Shown piece by piece: positions 1 through 7,640 of a stretch of DNA of 45,842 bases. The stretch lies in contig CAJQQZ010000005.1 in NCBI GenBank assembly GCA_905480575.1, positions 1 through 45,842 on the forward strand. The letters are read 5' to 3'. The DNA comes from an uncultured Alphaproteobacteria bacterium. GTDB taxonomy: Bacteria; Pseudomonadota; Alphaproteobacteria; UBA7985; CAJQQZ01. Within the stretch, counting starts at the first letter, position 1. Each line of letters begins with the position of its first letter. The position numbers and the translations under genes were made by a program. Below the pieces are notes generated by a model that was not told where the DNA came from, ran no database searches, and saw nothing but the letters and a program-made list of their open reading frames with translations.

Positions 1-23
1 AAAGACCGCAGTTCGGTTTTTGT

Positions 24-99
<76 letters not shown>

Positions 100-190
100 T
101 TTTCTCCCTAGAACACATCTAGAGAATCAGCCAAACGAGGCACTAGTTCTTAGTTGGCAAAATGCCCTTTATGTATGCTCCAGTCATGAG

Positions 191-1090
191 CTACTTCGCA
201 AGAGCTTGATTTCTTTCTCTAAACCAAATCACCAAACCAGCTAGAATAATGATCGCGCCGCCCAGGATTGTCCATTGTCCTGGCAACTGGTCGAAAACCA
301 GGAAGCTCCAGATCGTCAAGAAAAGTACGAAAGTATAGCTGAACGGCGAAAGTGTTGTTGCTGGCGCATAGCCGTGCGCTCTGGTGAGCAATTCGTGCCC
401 TGCCCATCCCCAAATGCCAATCACCAGCATAATCACCCAATCAAGAGACGTAGAGGGATTTTGCCACTCCGCCAGAGCAAAGGGAGCGAGGGCTAAAGTG
501 CCGATCAATCCTGTGTAGAACTGGAGATTATCAACAGGGACTTTTCCCGCAAGTTTCCTTGTCAGAAGCACGTAACACGAGAAAGAACAAGCAGCGGCTA
601 ACGACAAAAGCATCGACCAATGAAAACCGCCCGCAAACGGGCGCATGGCCACCACGATGCCGACAAAACCAATGAGGATTGCCGACCAGCGCCAGATCCC
701 CACCCGTTCGTTCAACAGTGGACCAGAAAGGGCACAAACGATTATGGGAGCAGAAAAAAGGATCGTTGCAGTTAATGTCAGCGGTAGATAGCGAACTGAG
801 ATAAAATTGAGAGCTGTGGATGCCGCGAGAAAAAAGGCTCGCAATATCACCAGCCAAAAGTGATTTGATCGAAAGACGGTAGGATTAACTCCTTGTCTTA
901 CCATCATTCCCAACGAAATCAGAAAATGCCCAACATAGCGCATAAATGCGGCCTGTAAGGATGCCATCCCTGCCAACACCAACCATTTCGCACTTGTATC
1001 AATGAGAGAGAAGGCCAGGTAGGCAATCAGCATCAACCCGATGCCGAGAAGTGGGCGGTCCTCGTTTGCTTTAATTGACAGCCCACTCAC
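191..1090 (-). CDS. EamA/DMT family transporter
   Basis: This 299-residue protein is very hydrophobic, with about ten predicted membrane spans in two repeated halves, as is usual for drug/metabolite transporters of the EamA family (family length about 290-310). It would move a small metabolite across the inner membrane; the substrate and direction cannot be read from sequence. The start is a GTG with no clear Shine-Dalgarno, 11 bases after the stop of the dehydrogenase gene. It is therefore probably the last gene of the leftward dctP-dctQ-dctM-phyH-dehydrogenase operon, and may export a product or bring in a related substrate. The family call is firm; the role is unknown. Confidence 0.85.
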   Translation of the reverse strand: MSGLSIKANEDRPLLGIGLMLIAYLAFSLIDTSAKWLVLAGMASLQAAFMRYVGHFLISLGMMVRQGVNPTVFRSNHFWLVILRAFFLAASTALNFISVRYLPLTLTATILFSAPIIVCALSGPLLNERVGIWRWSAILIGFVGIVVAMRPFAGGFHWSMLLSLAAACSFSCYVLLTRKLAGKVPVDNLQFYTGLIGTLALAPFALAEWQNPSTSLDWVIMLVIGIWGWAGHELLTRAHGYAPATTLSPFSYTFVLFLTIWSFLVFDQLPGQWTILGGAIIILAGLVIWFRERNQALAK

Positions 1091-1101
1091 AGCGATTGGC
1101 T

Positions 1102-1998
1102 TTAAGATTTTTCGTCGGCGAAAAGATCGGCGAAGTAATCCACCATTTGGGAGACCATTTGATCACCACGTCCGTCGGCAAGCGCCAATCCCATGGCTTG
1201 CTTAGGTCCGTTAGACATCAAACTGGTGACACCAGCATCGTCAGCCATCGTTGAATAGTAACCAACATCTTTGCGGGCGTTACGGATTGAGAATTCCAGT
1301 TTCGATGCATCGCCATCAACAGCATAGCCTTTAACAAAATCCATCATACCGGAATGAAGCGGCCCTGCTGACATAACGTCATAGAGCTGTTGTCTGTCTA
1401 CACCAGCTTTCTCTGCCATCGCAAAAGCTTCAGCCATTGCATTAGCGACCGTCATGCCAAAGAAGTTGTTAATCAGTTTAATCGTATGCCCCGATCCCAG
1501 AGCGCCTAGGTGGAAGACATTCTCACCGAGATCTTCGAGGGTGGATTTCACCTTAGCAAAAGCCCCTTGGTCACCAGAACACATGATGTTCAACAATCCG
1601 TCTGCGGCATGCGCAGGTGTGCGTCCTAATGGGGCATCCAAATAAACACCTCCGGCTTCACTAACGGCCTCACCCAATTTCCGTGTTGATGCAGGTAGCG
1701 ACGTACCAAAGTCAATCACAACGGCATCCTTGTTCAGACCTGCTATCACGCCATCAGCGCCGTTCATACGCCCTTCCACAGACACAGATGTATCCATGCA
1801 AAGCATTACTATATCGCTGGCAGCGGCCAACTCGCAAGCTGTAGAAACCTCTGTAGCGCCTCTGGCAACGGCTTTATCGACGTTGCCTCTAGAGCGGTTT
1901 GCCATCACTGTTAATGAGTAACCCTGATCCAGTAAGCGTTGCACCATTGCCGAACCCATTAGGCCCAGACCAATGAAACCAATGGTCGGTTTTGTCAT
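1102..1998 (-). CDS. NAD(P)-dependent beta-hydroxyacid dehydrogenase family protein
   Basis: The 298-residue protein belongs to the 3-hydroxyisobutyrate/tartronate semialdehyde reductase family. It has an N-terminal Rossmann motif GFIGLGLMGSAM (about residues 7-18), the family catalytic Lys in GHTIKLINNFF (K174) and the C-terminal helical domain. The normal substrate-binding signature D-x-P-V-S-G-G is changed here to DAPLGRTPAH (121-130), so the substrate is probably not 3-hydroxyisobutyrate. The ATG at 1998 is preceded by AGGAAA at good spacing. It lies 15 bases after a PhyH-type oxygenase in the TRAP operon. I infer that it oxidises a hydroxyacid made or imported by its neighbours. Confidence 0.85.
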   Translation of the reverse strand: MTKPTIGFIGLGLMGSAMVQRLLDQGYSLTVMANRSRGNVDKAVARGATEVSTACELAAASDIVMLCMDTSVSVEGRMNGADGVIAGLNKDAVVIDFGTSLPASTRKLGEAVSEAGGVYLDAPLGRTPAHAADGLLNIMCSGDQGAFAKVKSTLEDLGENVFHLGALGSGHTIKLINNFFGMTVANAMAEAFAMAEKAGVDRQQLYDVMSAGPLHSGMMDFVKGYAVDGDASKLEFSIRNARKDVGYYSTMADDAGVTSLMSNGPKQAMGLALADGRGDQMVSQMVDYFADLFADEKS

Positions 1999-2013
1999 GT
2001 AGATTTCCTTTTG

Positions 2014-2901
2014 TTAGCAACGGTCATCTGAAAAGGCGGAGTTTTTGACTTGTGACTGAATTTCATAGATCGAACGATTTCGATCTGGTTGTGGTTGAGG
2101 TATACGGACCGGAACAGAAGTCAGCCGAGGTGTCCGCGTGGTTTCACCACAAAGCATACGCTCGTCATATTCCTCAATTGAATCAAAGCGTGTCATCGAT
2201 CCCATGACGGGGAAAGCATCCGCCGCCATGACTTCATAAAACAGCAAACGTCGGTCCCGATCAGAGGTATTGGGGGCGGAACCGTGTGCAATACGACCGT
2301 GATGGATAGAGATAGAACCAGCCGGACCGTTCAATTCAACGGCGTCATCCAAGCTCAAACCATTGGTAGCTAAGTTCATCGCTCCAGCAAATACCCCGTC
2401 AATATGATGGTCATAGATCGGTCCTCTATGAGATCCCGGCATAACCATGAGTGGGCCGTTCTCTGAGCCCATATCGTCGATGATCACACCGACAGCCAAA
2501 ACATCGTCGTTTGTATGCGGGTAAAAGGCAAAATCTTGGTGCCATTCAATGACAGCACCATAACCAGCCGATTTCATATTGAGTTTAGTCGTGTGAAGCC
2601 GAAGGTTCGGACCAATCAGATCACGGACAGGGGCCAGAATACAGTCTGAAAGCATCAGATCTTTAACAACATCTGATTGGGTGTGAGGCAACTTGATACG
2701 GCGAATACGGGGTTCTTCCGGCGTATGACTATCCTCAAGATCGAGACACTCGTTAGACTCTGTCATACCCTTCGCTTCTCGCTTAAAACCAGAAATTTCC
2801 GAGCGAATAGCTTCAATGGTCGATAAGGGAACCTGGTTCTCAAGAACCAAGTACCCTTGTTCGTTGTAGAAATCGATCTGCCTTTTGGTCAGGCTTTCCA
2901 A
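2014..2901 (-). CDS. phytanoyl-CoA dioxygenase (PhyH) family Fe(II)/2-oxoglutarate oxygenase
   Basis: The 295-residue protein has the PhyH-type double-stranded beta-helix signature. The iron-binding H-x-D is in WHQDFAFYP, the distal His in HHGRIAHGSAPN, and a downstream Arg in RDRRLLFYE would hold 2-oxoglutarate. The family hydroxylates small molecules or acyl-CoAs using O2 and 2-oxoglutarate. The N-terminus (LTKRQIDFYNEQGYLVLEN) is typical of the family, which supports the TTG start at 2901; the Shine-Dalgarno is poor. It sits 13 bases after dctM and 15 bases before the dehydrogenase, so the likely order is import, hydroxylation, then oxidation. The substrate is unknown. Confidence 0.85.
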   Translation of the reverse strand: MESLTKRQIDFYNEQGYLVLENQVPLSTIEAIRSEISGFKREAKGMTESNECLDLEDSHTPEEPRIRRIKLPHTQSDVVKDLMLSDCILAPVRDLIGPNLRLHTTKLNMKSAGYGAVIEWHQDFAFYPHTNDDVLAVGVIIDDMGSENGPLMVMPGSHRGPIYDHHIDGVFAGAMNLATNGLSLDDAVELNGPAGSISIHHGRIAHGSAPNTSDRDRRLLFYEVMAADAFPVMGSMTRFDSIEEYDERMLCGETTRTPRLTSVPVRIPQPQPDRNRSIYEIQSQVKNSAFSDDRC

Positions 2902-2914
2902 GGCAACAAATTTC

Positions 2915-4546
2915 CTACTTCAACAAGAGAGTTACAATTGAAGGCCACATCAACAAGACAGATAGCGCTAAAAGCTGAACACCTATGAACGGCAGGAAGC
3001 CACGGAAAATGTCAGTCAAAGAGATATGCGGCGGTGCCACTGATTTCAGATAGAAAGCTGCCGGTCCGAATGGTGGCGACAGGAATGAGACTTGCATGTT
3101 CATACAGAACAAAACACCGAACCAGATAGAAATATAACGAGGCTCGAGCGTCCCTATGAAGCCAATCTCTTCAATTGGCAACTTCTTCACGATCGGCAGG
3201 AACACAGGGATAATCAACAACACAATACCAACCCAATCCATGAAGGCGCCCATGAACAAAAGGATCAGCATCATAGTCAGCAAAACCAACATCGTCGGCA
3301 TTTCTGCCCCGACGATCAACTGAGCGATGTAGTTAGGGCCACCAGCCAAAGTATATGCACCAGCCAAAGAGGCTGCACCGACGGTTACCCAAATGATGGT
3401 TCCGGTCGACTTCAGGGTTCTCATCAAGCTGTCCCAAACAAGCCTAACGGATGCTTCGCCACGAACAGCAGCGATCACGAAAACCGCGGCAGCGCCCATT
3501 CCCGCAGCTTCTGTAATACCAGTCACACCGCCGTAGATCGAACCCAGCACGATACCGATAACGGTAAGAGGAGGAACAAGGCCTTTACCGTGCTCCCAAC
3601 CATTCTTTGAGCGTTCTTTACCAAAGGCGAAGTAAATGAGGGCGAGACCAACTACGATAATTCCAATGAAGTATGGGATATGGTAGATCATGCCAATACC
3701 AATTGGGTCGGCCAGTGCATCAGGTGTAGAGTTTCGGCCTGTTACAGTTAGATAAAGCACCCTTAACAAAAGCAATGCCGACGCACCAACCGTTAGGATA
3801 GAAAGGAACGCACCAAACATTGAAAGCTTGGCTAGTCCAGTCACTTCGCCTGGCTTCAATTCACGCAAAGGTGCCAACGATGGGTTGAGATTGGTTCTGA
3901 TCACGATGTAAATCATGATGAAGGAAGCCAGCATGGCACCAGGAATAAAGGCTCCTGTGAACAAAGCCTTAATGGAAGTTTCTGTGATCAAACCATAGAT
4001 GATCAAAACGATTGAGGGCGGGATCATCGTGCCGAGTGAGCCGGAGGCGCAGATCGTGCCAATCGCGAGGTTTTGGTTGTACCCTAGGCGCAACATCTGA
4101 GGCAAAGCGATCAAGCCAAGAAGAACAACTTCACCACCAATAATACCTGACATCGCCGCCATAATCACTGCCATCAGCGAGGTTACAAGGGCGATACCGC
4201 CTCTCACCCGACCAAGCCAGTAATCAAGCGAGTCATACATCTGCTTTGCAACGCCCGAGCGCTCCAGCAGGGCAGCCATGAATATGAATAAGGGCACCGA
4301 TATGAGTACGTATTCAGTTAAGAGATCGAATATTTTTTGCGTTAATATGTAGAGCGCGCCGCTACCCGGTCGCCCGGTTAACATCCCTTCCCCAAAAGAC
4401 AAAGGATCGAGGAAAAGGTTAGGCTCGAACTTCATAACCATCACAACAACAGCAAGGATGGCTGAAGCGAACCCCAAGGGCATACCGATCGCGAGGAGAA
4501 AAACCAGTCCGAAGACCAGCACAATTGAAATAGTACCGACGTCCAT
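2915..4546 (-). CDS. dctM: TRAP transporter large permease subunit (DctM-like)
   Basis: This is the sodium- or proton-coupled membrane subunit of a tripartite ATP-independent periplasmic transporter, with 543 residues and many membrane spans. Typical DctM stretches include the GEVVLLGLIALPQML and GTMIPPSIVLIIYGL regions and, near the C-terminus, FLSPPFGPAAFYL. It is about 110 residues longer than the usual DctM (about 425-430). The extra part lies near residues 215-330 and includes about two additional hydrophobic spans, as in the mannitol/chloroaromatic-type clade. Its ATG overlaps the dctQ stop as TAATG, with AGGAG inside dctQ, so translation is probably coupled. Confidence 0.93.
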   Translation of the reverse strand: MDVGTISIVLVFGLVFLLAIGMPLGFASAILAVVVMVMKFEPNLFLDPLSFGEGMLTGRPGSGALYILTQKIFDLLTEYVLISVPLFIFMAALLERSGVAKQMYDSLDYWLGRVRGGIALVTSLMAVIMAAMSGIIGGEVVLLGLIALPQMLRLGYNQNLAIGTICASGSLGTMIPPSIVLIIYGLITETSIKALFTGAFIPGAMLASFIMIYIVIRTNLNPSLAPLRELKPGEVTGLAKLSMFGAFLSILTVGASALLLLRVLYLTVTGRNSTPDALADPIGIGMIYHIPYFIGIIVVGLALIYFAFGKERSKNGWEHGKGLVPPLTVIGIVLGSIYGGVTGITEAAGMGAAAVFVIAAVRGEASVRLVWDSLMRTLKSTGTIIWVTVGAASLAGAYTLAGGPNYIAQLIVGAEMPTMLVLLTMMLILLFMGAFMDWVGIVLLIIPVFLPIVKKLPIEEIGFIGTLEPRYISIWFGVLFCMNMQVSFLSPPFGPAAFYLKSVAPPHISLTDIFRGFLPFIGVQLLALSVLLMWPSIVTLLLK

Positions 4547-5397
4547 TATTTTGCTCCTACACTACGTTTGATCGCTTCCAGCTCTTCCTGATCAATGTCA
4601 TCAGCAGCCGTGTGAACAGTAGGTTCAAGATTCCAGTCTGAGATCAAATTTATCACGGCTTGAAAGGCAATAAGAACCACGATAATAAGAATCATCGGCT
4701 GCACAGTCGCTGGGATCGGCGGATCAAAGGCAGTGCCAAACATTTCCCATTTGTAGAACTTCACGATGAAGACTTGCTTGTAACTTCCAAAGACCAGGAA
4801 GAAAGCAAAGATCGTCAGCAATGTTACCGAGATTACGTCGAAGGTGCGCTGCATCCAGCGGGGAACAATATCGTACAATAGAAAAATTCTGATGTGGCAA
4901 CGCTGTTGCATTGCATAAAGGCCAGAGCAGAGGAAAACGTAACCGGCAATCCACAGCGTCAACTCATTTGCCCAGAGCGTCGGAGCCTCAATCATGTAAC
5001 GGAGGAAAACTTCGTACAACATAACCAAAGTCATTGAGATGATGAGAACCATGGTGATCCGACCAAAGAACAAAGCTATTCTATCAATCGCTCGCCAGTT
5101 CTCAAATTCCATCGCTGCGCAGCGGACTGTCATACAACCGATGACAAAAATGATCGGCATCAAGATCAATGCGATCCAATCGATGATGTCTGCATGTCCA
5201 CCAAACAGACCAGGCCACCCGGGCGTGACGTCTTTGCGCGTATGCAGTTCGCCCATCTGGGCAAGAAGACTTTGGCTTGCAGGAGGAATGAAATCGAGGA
5301 TGTACGCAGGTGTGTGCCAAACGGCCCAACCAATACAAACGAAGAAGGCAAAAGGAAGTACCCACTCCCAAAGGCCGCCGACTGATTCTTTTTCCAA
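4546..5397 (-). CDS. dctQ: TRAP transporter small permease subunit (DctQ-like), extended
   Basis: This is the small membrane subunit that pairs with DctM. The canonical core is visible in the second half (VMLYEVFLRYMI, then LWANELTLWIAGY). At 283 residues it is about 100 longer than a usual DctQ (160-180): an N-terminal region with about two more hydrophobic spans precedes the four-helix core. The start is TTG at 5397. It is chosen because GGGAGG lies seven to eight bases upstream and no ATG is near. About 240 bases with a stable hairpin separate it from dctP. Confidence 0.92.
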   Translation of the reverse strand: MEKESVGGLWEWVLPFAFFVCIGWAVWHTPAYILDFIPPASQSLLAQMGELHTRKDVTPGWPGLFGGHADIIDWIALILMPIIFVIGCMTVRCAAMEFENWRAIDRIALFFGRITMVLIISMTLVMLYEVFLRYMIEAPTLWANELTLWIAGYVFLCSGLYAMQQRCHIRIFLLYDIVPRWMQRTFDVISVTLLTIFAFFLVFGSYKQVFIVKFYKWEMFGTAFDPPIPATVQPMILIIVVLIAFQAVINLISDWNLEPTVHTAADDIDQEELEAIKRSVGAK

Positions 5398-5581
5398 GGT
5401 TTTCCTCCCGTTAGAGACTTGTCGTTGGTAAGCGTCCTAATCCTGTACTGATGAGTATTAGTTGACCTCAATCAGACCTTGGTCAGCCCCCATTTTTTTA
5501 TTTTCTTTGTTCGCTATTAAGCGAAATCACAAACTTTTTGTCACGCACTTTTATGCCCGCATGAAAGGCATTTTTTAGCAA

Positions 5582-5610
5582 AACGCCAGGACCTATTTGA
5601 TCCTGGCGTT
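5582..5610 (-). terminator. hairpin between dctP and dctQ (partial terminator or mRNA 3'-end stabiliser)
   Basis: The arms AACGCCAGGA (5582-5591) and TCCTGGCGTT (5601-5610) form a perfect 10-bp inverted repeat with a 9-base loop. Read on the minus strand it lies 26 bases after the dctP stop and is followed by only a short T run (TTTT, then GC), so it is at best a leaky terminator. Binding-protein genes of transporters are often followed by such hairpins, which raise dctP mRNA relative to the permease genes. The structure is seen directly; the role is inferred. Confidence 0.6.
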
Positions 5611-5636
5611 AAACTTAGTCAAAAGCAAAGCTTCGC

Positions 5637-6647
5637 TTACTGCATTGCACCGAGTGCAACCAAGAAGTCGATGTGGCTTTGTAGAAGTGCTTTTGATTCT
5701 GGAGTTGTAGCAAACTCAGTCCAACCAGCCTTCACAGCAGCACGGTACTTAGCAAGCTCTTCTGGAGCCCATTCGTACAAGTTAATGCCTTTAGCGCGAA
5801 GGTCTTTCGCAGTTTGAGCATTCTTAACTTCGTTTGCTGTTGCATTACGAAGAGCAAGCGCCTGCATAGCAACCTTCATGATTGCCTGGTGGTGCGCTGG
5901 CATGCCGTCCCAAACGTCCTTGCGGCAAGCAAGGTGATCAGCAGGCATTGAGTGGAAACCTGGGAAGTTTGTGTGCTCTGCAATGTCATAAAGACCGAGG
6001 CCAACGTTGTTCGTCAGGTTAGCAGCGTCAGCACCGTCGATGATACCAGTTTCAAGAGCTGTAAAGATCTCGTTGAAATCCATCACGATTGGAGAAGCGC
6101 CAAGGTTTGCGAAAACCAAAGTTGCCATGCCAGGAGGTGATCGGAACTTCCAGTTTTTGAAGTCTTCCACGTTGCGAATTGGTGCAGTTGAAGAAAGTGA
6201 TTCAGGACCAGGGATCCACCAGCCAACGAATTCCATGTTGTGAGCGTTGTAAAGCTCATTCAACTTGGCATAACCATCGCCGTGAAGCATCCATGCCAAC
6301 TGCTGGTAAGGATTGGTGTAACCACCCATCAAATCGCCAGCAAACTGGAACGCAGGGTTCTTACCAGTCTGATAAGCACCACCAGTCATGTCACAGTCGA
6401 GAATGCCTGTTGCAGCCGCATCGAATGTCTCCGCAGACTTAACAACAGCAGAAGCGTAGAACATTTCAACGTTGATTTCACCGTTTGACATTGTTGTGAT
6501 GTCGTTGATGAACTCAGCTGCTAACTGCCCAGAAAGCGTTTCCTGTGAGAAGTGTGTTTGAATGCGAAGGTCTGTAGCAGATGCAGAAGCTGCAAAGCCA
6601 AGTGCAGCTACGAGTGCTGCACCCTTCATAAGAGTAGATTTGAGCAT
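5637..6647 (-). CDS. dctP: TRAP transporter periplasmic substrate-binding protein (DctP-like)
   Basis: The 336-residue secreted binding protein has a clear signal peptide (a K-rich start, then AALVAALGFAASASA, cleavage around residue 24). The TRAP-P carboxylate-binding Arg is visible in WKFRSPPGMATL, followed by the conserved FNEIFTALETGIIDGAD region. It resembles the mannitol/chloroaromatic/TakP-like clade (GKNPAFQF and LAWMLHGDG segments), but the E-W pair that TakP uses to bind keto acids is replaced by GADAAN. A carboxylate ligand is likely, for instance a sugar acid given the idonate genes nearby; this is inference. The ATG at 6647 has a strong AGGGAGG. It is the first gene of the operon. 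Confidence 0.93.
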   Translation of the reverse strand: MLKSTLMKGAALVAALGFAASASATDLRIQTHFSQETLSGQLAAEFINDITTMSNGEINVEMFYASAVVKSAETFDAAATGILDCDMTGGAYQTGKNPAFQFAGDLMGGYTNPYQQLAWMLHGDGYAKLNELYNAHNMEFVGWWIPGPESLSSTAPIRNVEDFKNWKFRSPPGMATLVFANLGASPIVMDFNEIFTALETGIIDGADAANLTNNVGLGLYDIAEHTNFPGFHSMPADHLACRKDVWDGMPAHHQAIMKVAMQALALRNATANEVKNAQTAKDLRAKGINLYEWAPEELAKYRAAVKAGWTEFATTPESKALLQSHIDFLVALGAMQ

Positions 6648-6965
6648 AGGTTCCTCCCTTAAAGCTCTTTTTGTTTGAGCCTTTGGCTCTTAATAAATGG
6701 TCCCAAGGGACCTCTTTGACGCCCTTAGTGAACGCCTAAATCGGCATTGGTGAAATAAGCCCTTTGCCAAAAAGACAACCCCTGTTCCTTTCAAAAAGAA
6801 AGAAACATTTTTGTCGGAGCATCTCCAGTACCTGAAGATTGGCATCACGATAGCCATTCGGTCGCACTTCGATCAAGAAAAAATTCGATTTATTTTTTAA
6901 TTTCGTTTATGAGTGTTTTTCACGAAATTTTATACCCATGCTTGGCGATCAATGAGAGATTTCTT
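6648..6965. promoter_or_regulatory. divergent control region between dctP and the GntR regulator
   Basis: About 318 bases hold no gene and should carry both promoters. Two inverted repeats lie in the dctP leader or promoter: GAGCC-TTT-GGCTC (6677-6689) and GGTCCC-AA-GGGACC (6699-6712). The second is a tight 14-base palindrome about 50 bases upstream of the dctP start and could be an operator for the neighbouring GntR protein. The right-hand part (6884-6908) is very A+T-rich. I could not assign convincing -35/-10 boxes. Confidence 0.4.
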
Positions 6966-7640
6966 ATGGAAACTGCAGAAAACCGGATGTCTTCAACCGA
7001 TATCTACCAAACGGTAAGAAACGGTTTGATAACGGGACGATTCGAAGCCGGATCAAAACTCAAGCCGGAAATTCTTCGCAAAAATTACGATTGCGCAGCA
7101 AGCACCATGCGGGAAGTGTTGTTTCGCCTATCTTGTGACGGATTCGTTTCTTTCGAGGAGCAACGCGGCTTCAAAGTTCCCGTCTCGACACAAAACACCC
7201 TTGAAGAAATCACTTCCCTTAGGACACTCATTGAACAAGAAGGCGCTAGGCTCTCAATCGAAAACGGAGACATCGATTGGGAGGCGCGTTTTGCGGCCGC
7301 ACACCACAAGCTTGCTCATATTGAAAGCCGCGCAACAGCTGTCAACGATGTCTCGCCTTTTATCGATGTCTGGAGCCAAGCGGAATGGGAGTTTCATGAC
7401 ACTCTACTGTCCGTTTGTGGTTCCAAAATGCTGCGACAGCTCCACAGAACCTTTTATGATCGCTTCCGCCAGCACCAACTATTGAGAGACCCGGACAGCA
7501 TGGGGTTTCGACCAGAAACATTAGATGAGCATGAGGCTATCTTGAAATCTGCTATTAACCGCGACACTGAACTTTGTTGCAAACTCATCAAAGAGCATCT
7601 TCACAACAATCTCATGGCTTACTTCAACCAACTGGTGTGA
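6966..7640 (+). CDS. GntR family transcriptional regulator, FCD (FadR) subgroup
   Basis: The protein has an N-terminal winged-helix DNA-binding domain (about residues 10-75, including YDCAASTMREVLFRLSCDGF) and a C-terminal helical FCD ligand domain. The likely metal/ligand histidines are seen in WEFHDTLLSV, LDEHEAIL and KEHLHNN. The frame is open from 6909, but ATG 6966 is preferred because TGAGAG sits seven bases upstream and the extra 19 residues do not look like the family; this gives 224 residues. It is divergent from the TRAP operon and close to the idonate genes, so it probably senses the imported sugar acid or a product. Its 3' end overlaps the convergent gnd gene by 22 bases. Confidence 0.88.
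   Translation: METAENRMSSTDIYQTVRNGLITGRFEAGSKLKPEILRKNYDCAASTMREVLFRLSCDGFVSFEEQRGFKVPVSTQNTLEEITSLRTLIEQEGARLSIENGDIDWEARFAAAHHKLAHIESRATAVNDVSPFIDVWSQAEWEFHDTLLSVCGSKMLRQLHRTFYDRFRQHQLLRDPDSMGFRPETLDEHEAILKSAINRDTELCCKLIKEHLHNNLMAYFNQLV

Noticed and set aside
3092-3610. Open frame of 172 codons on the plus strand inside dctM
   Set aside because: It is antisense to a clear TRAP permease gene, is His/Gln-rich and has no family motif or ribosome-binding site.
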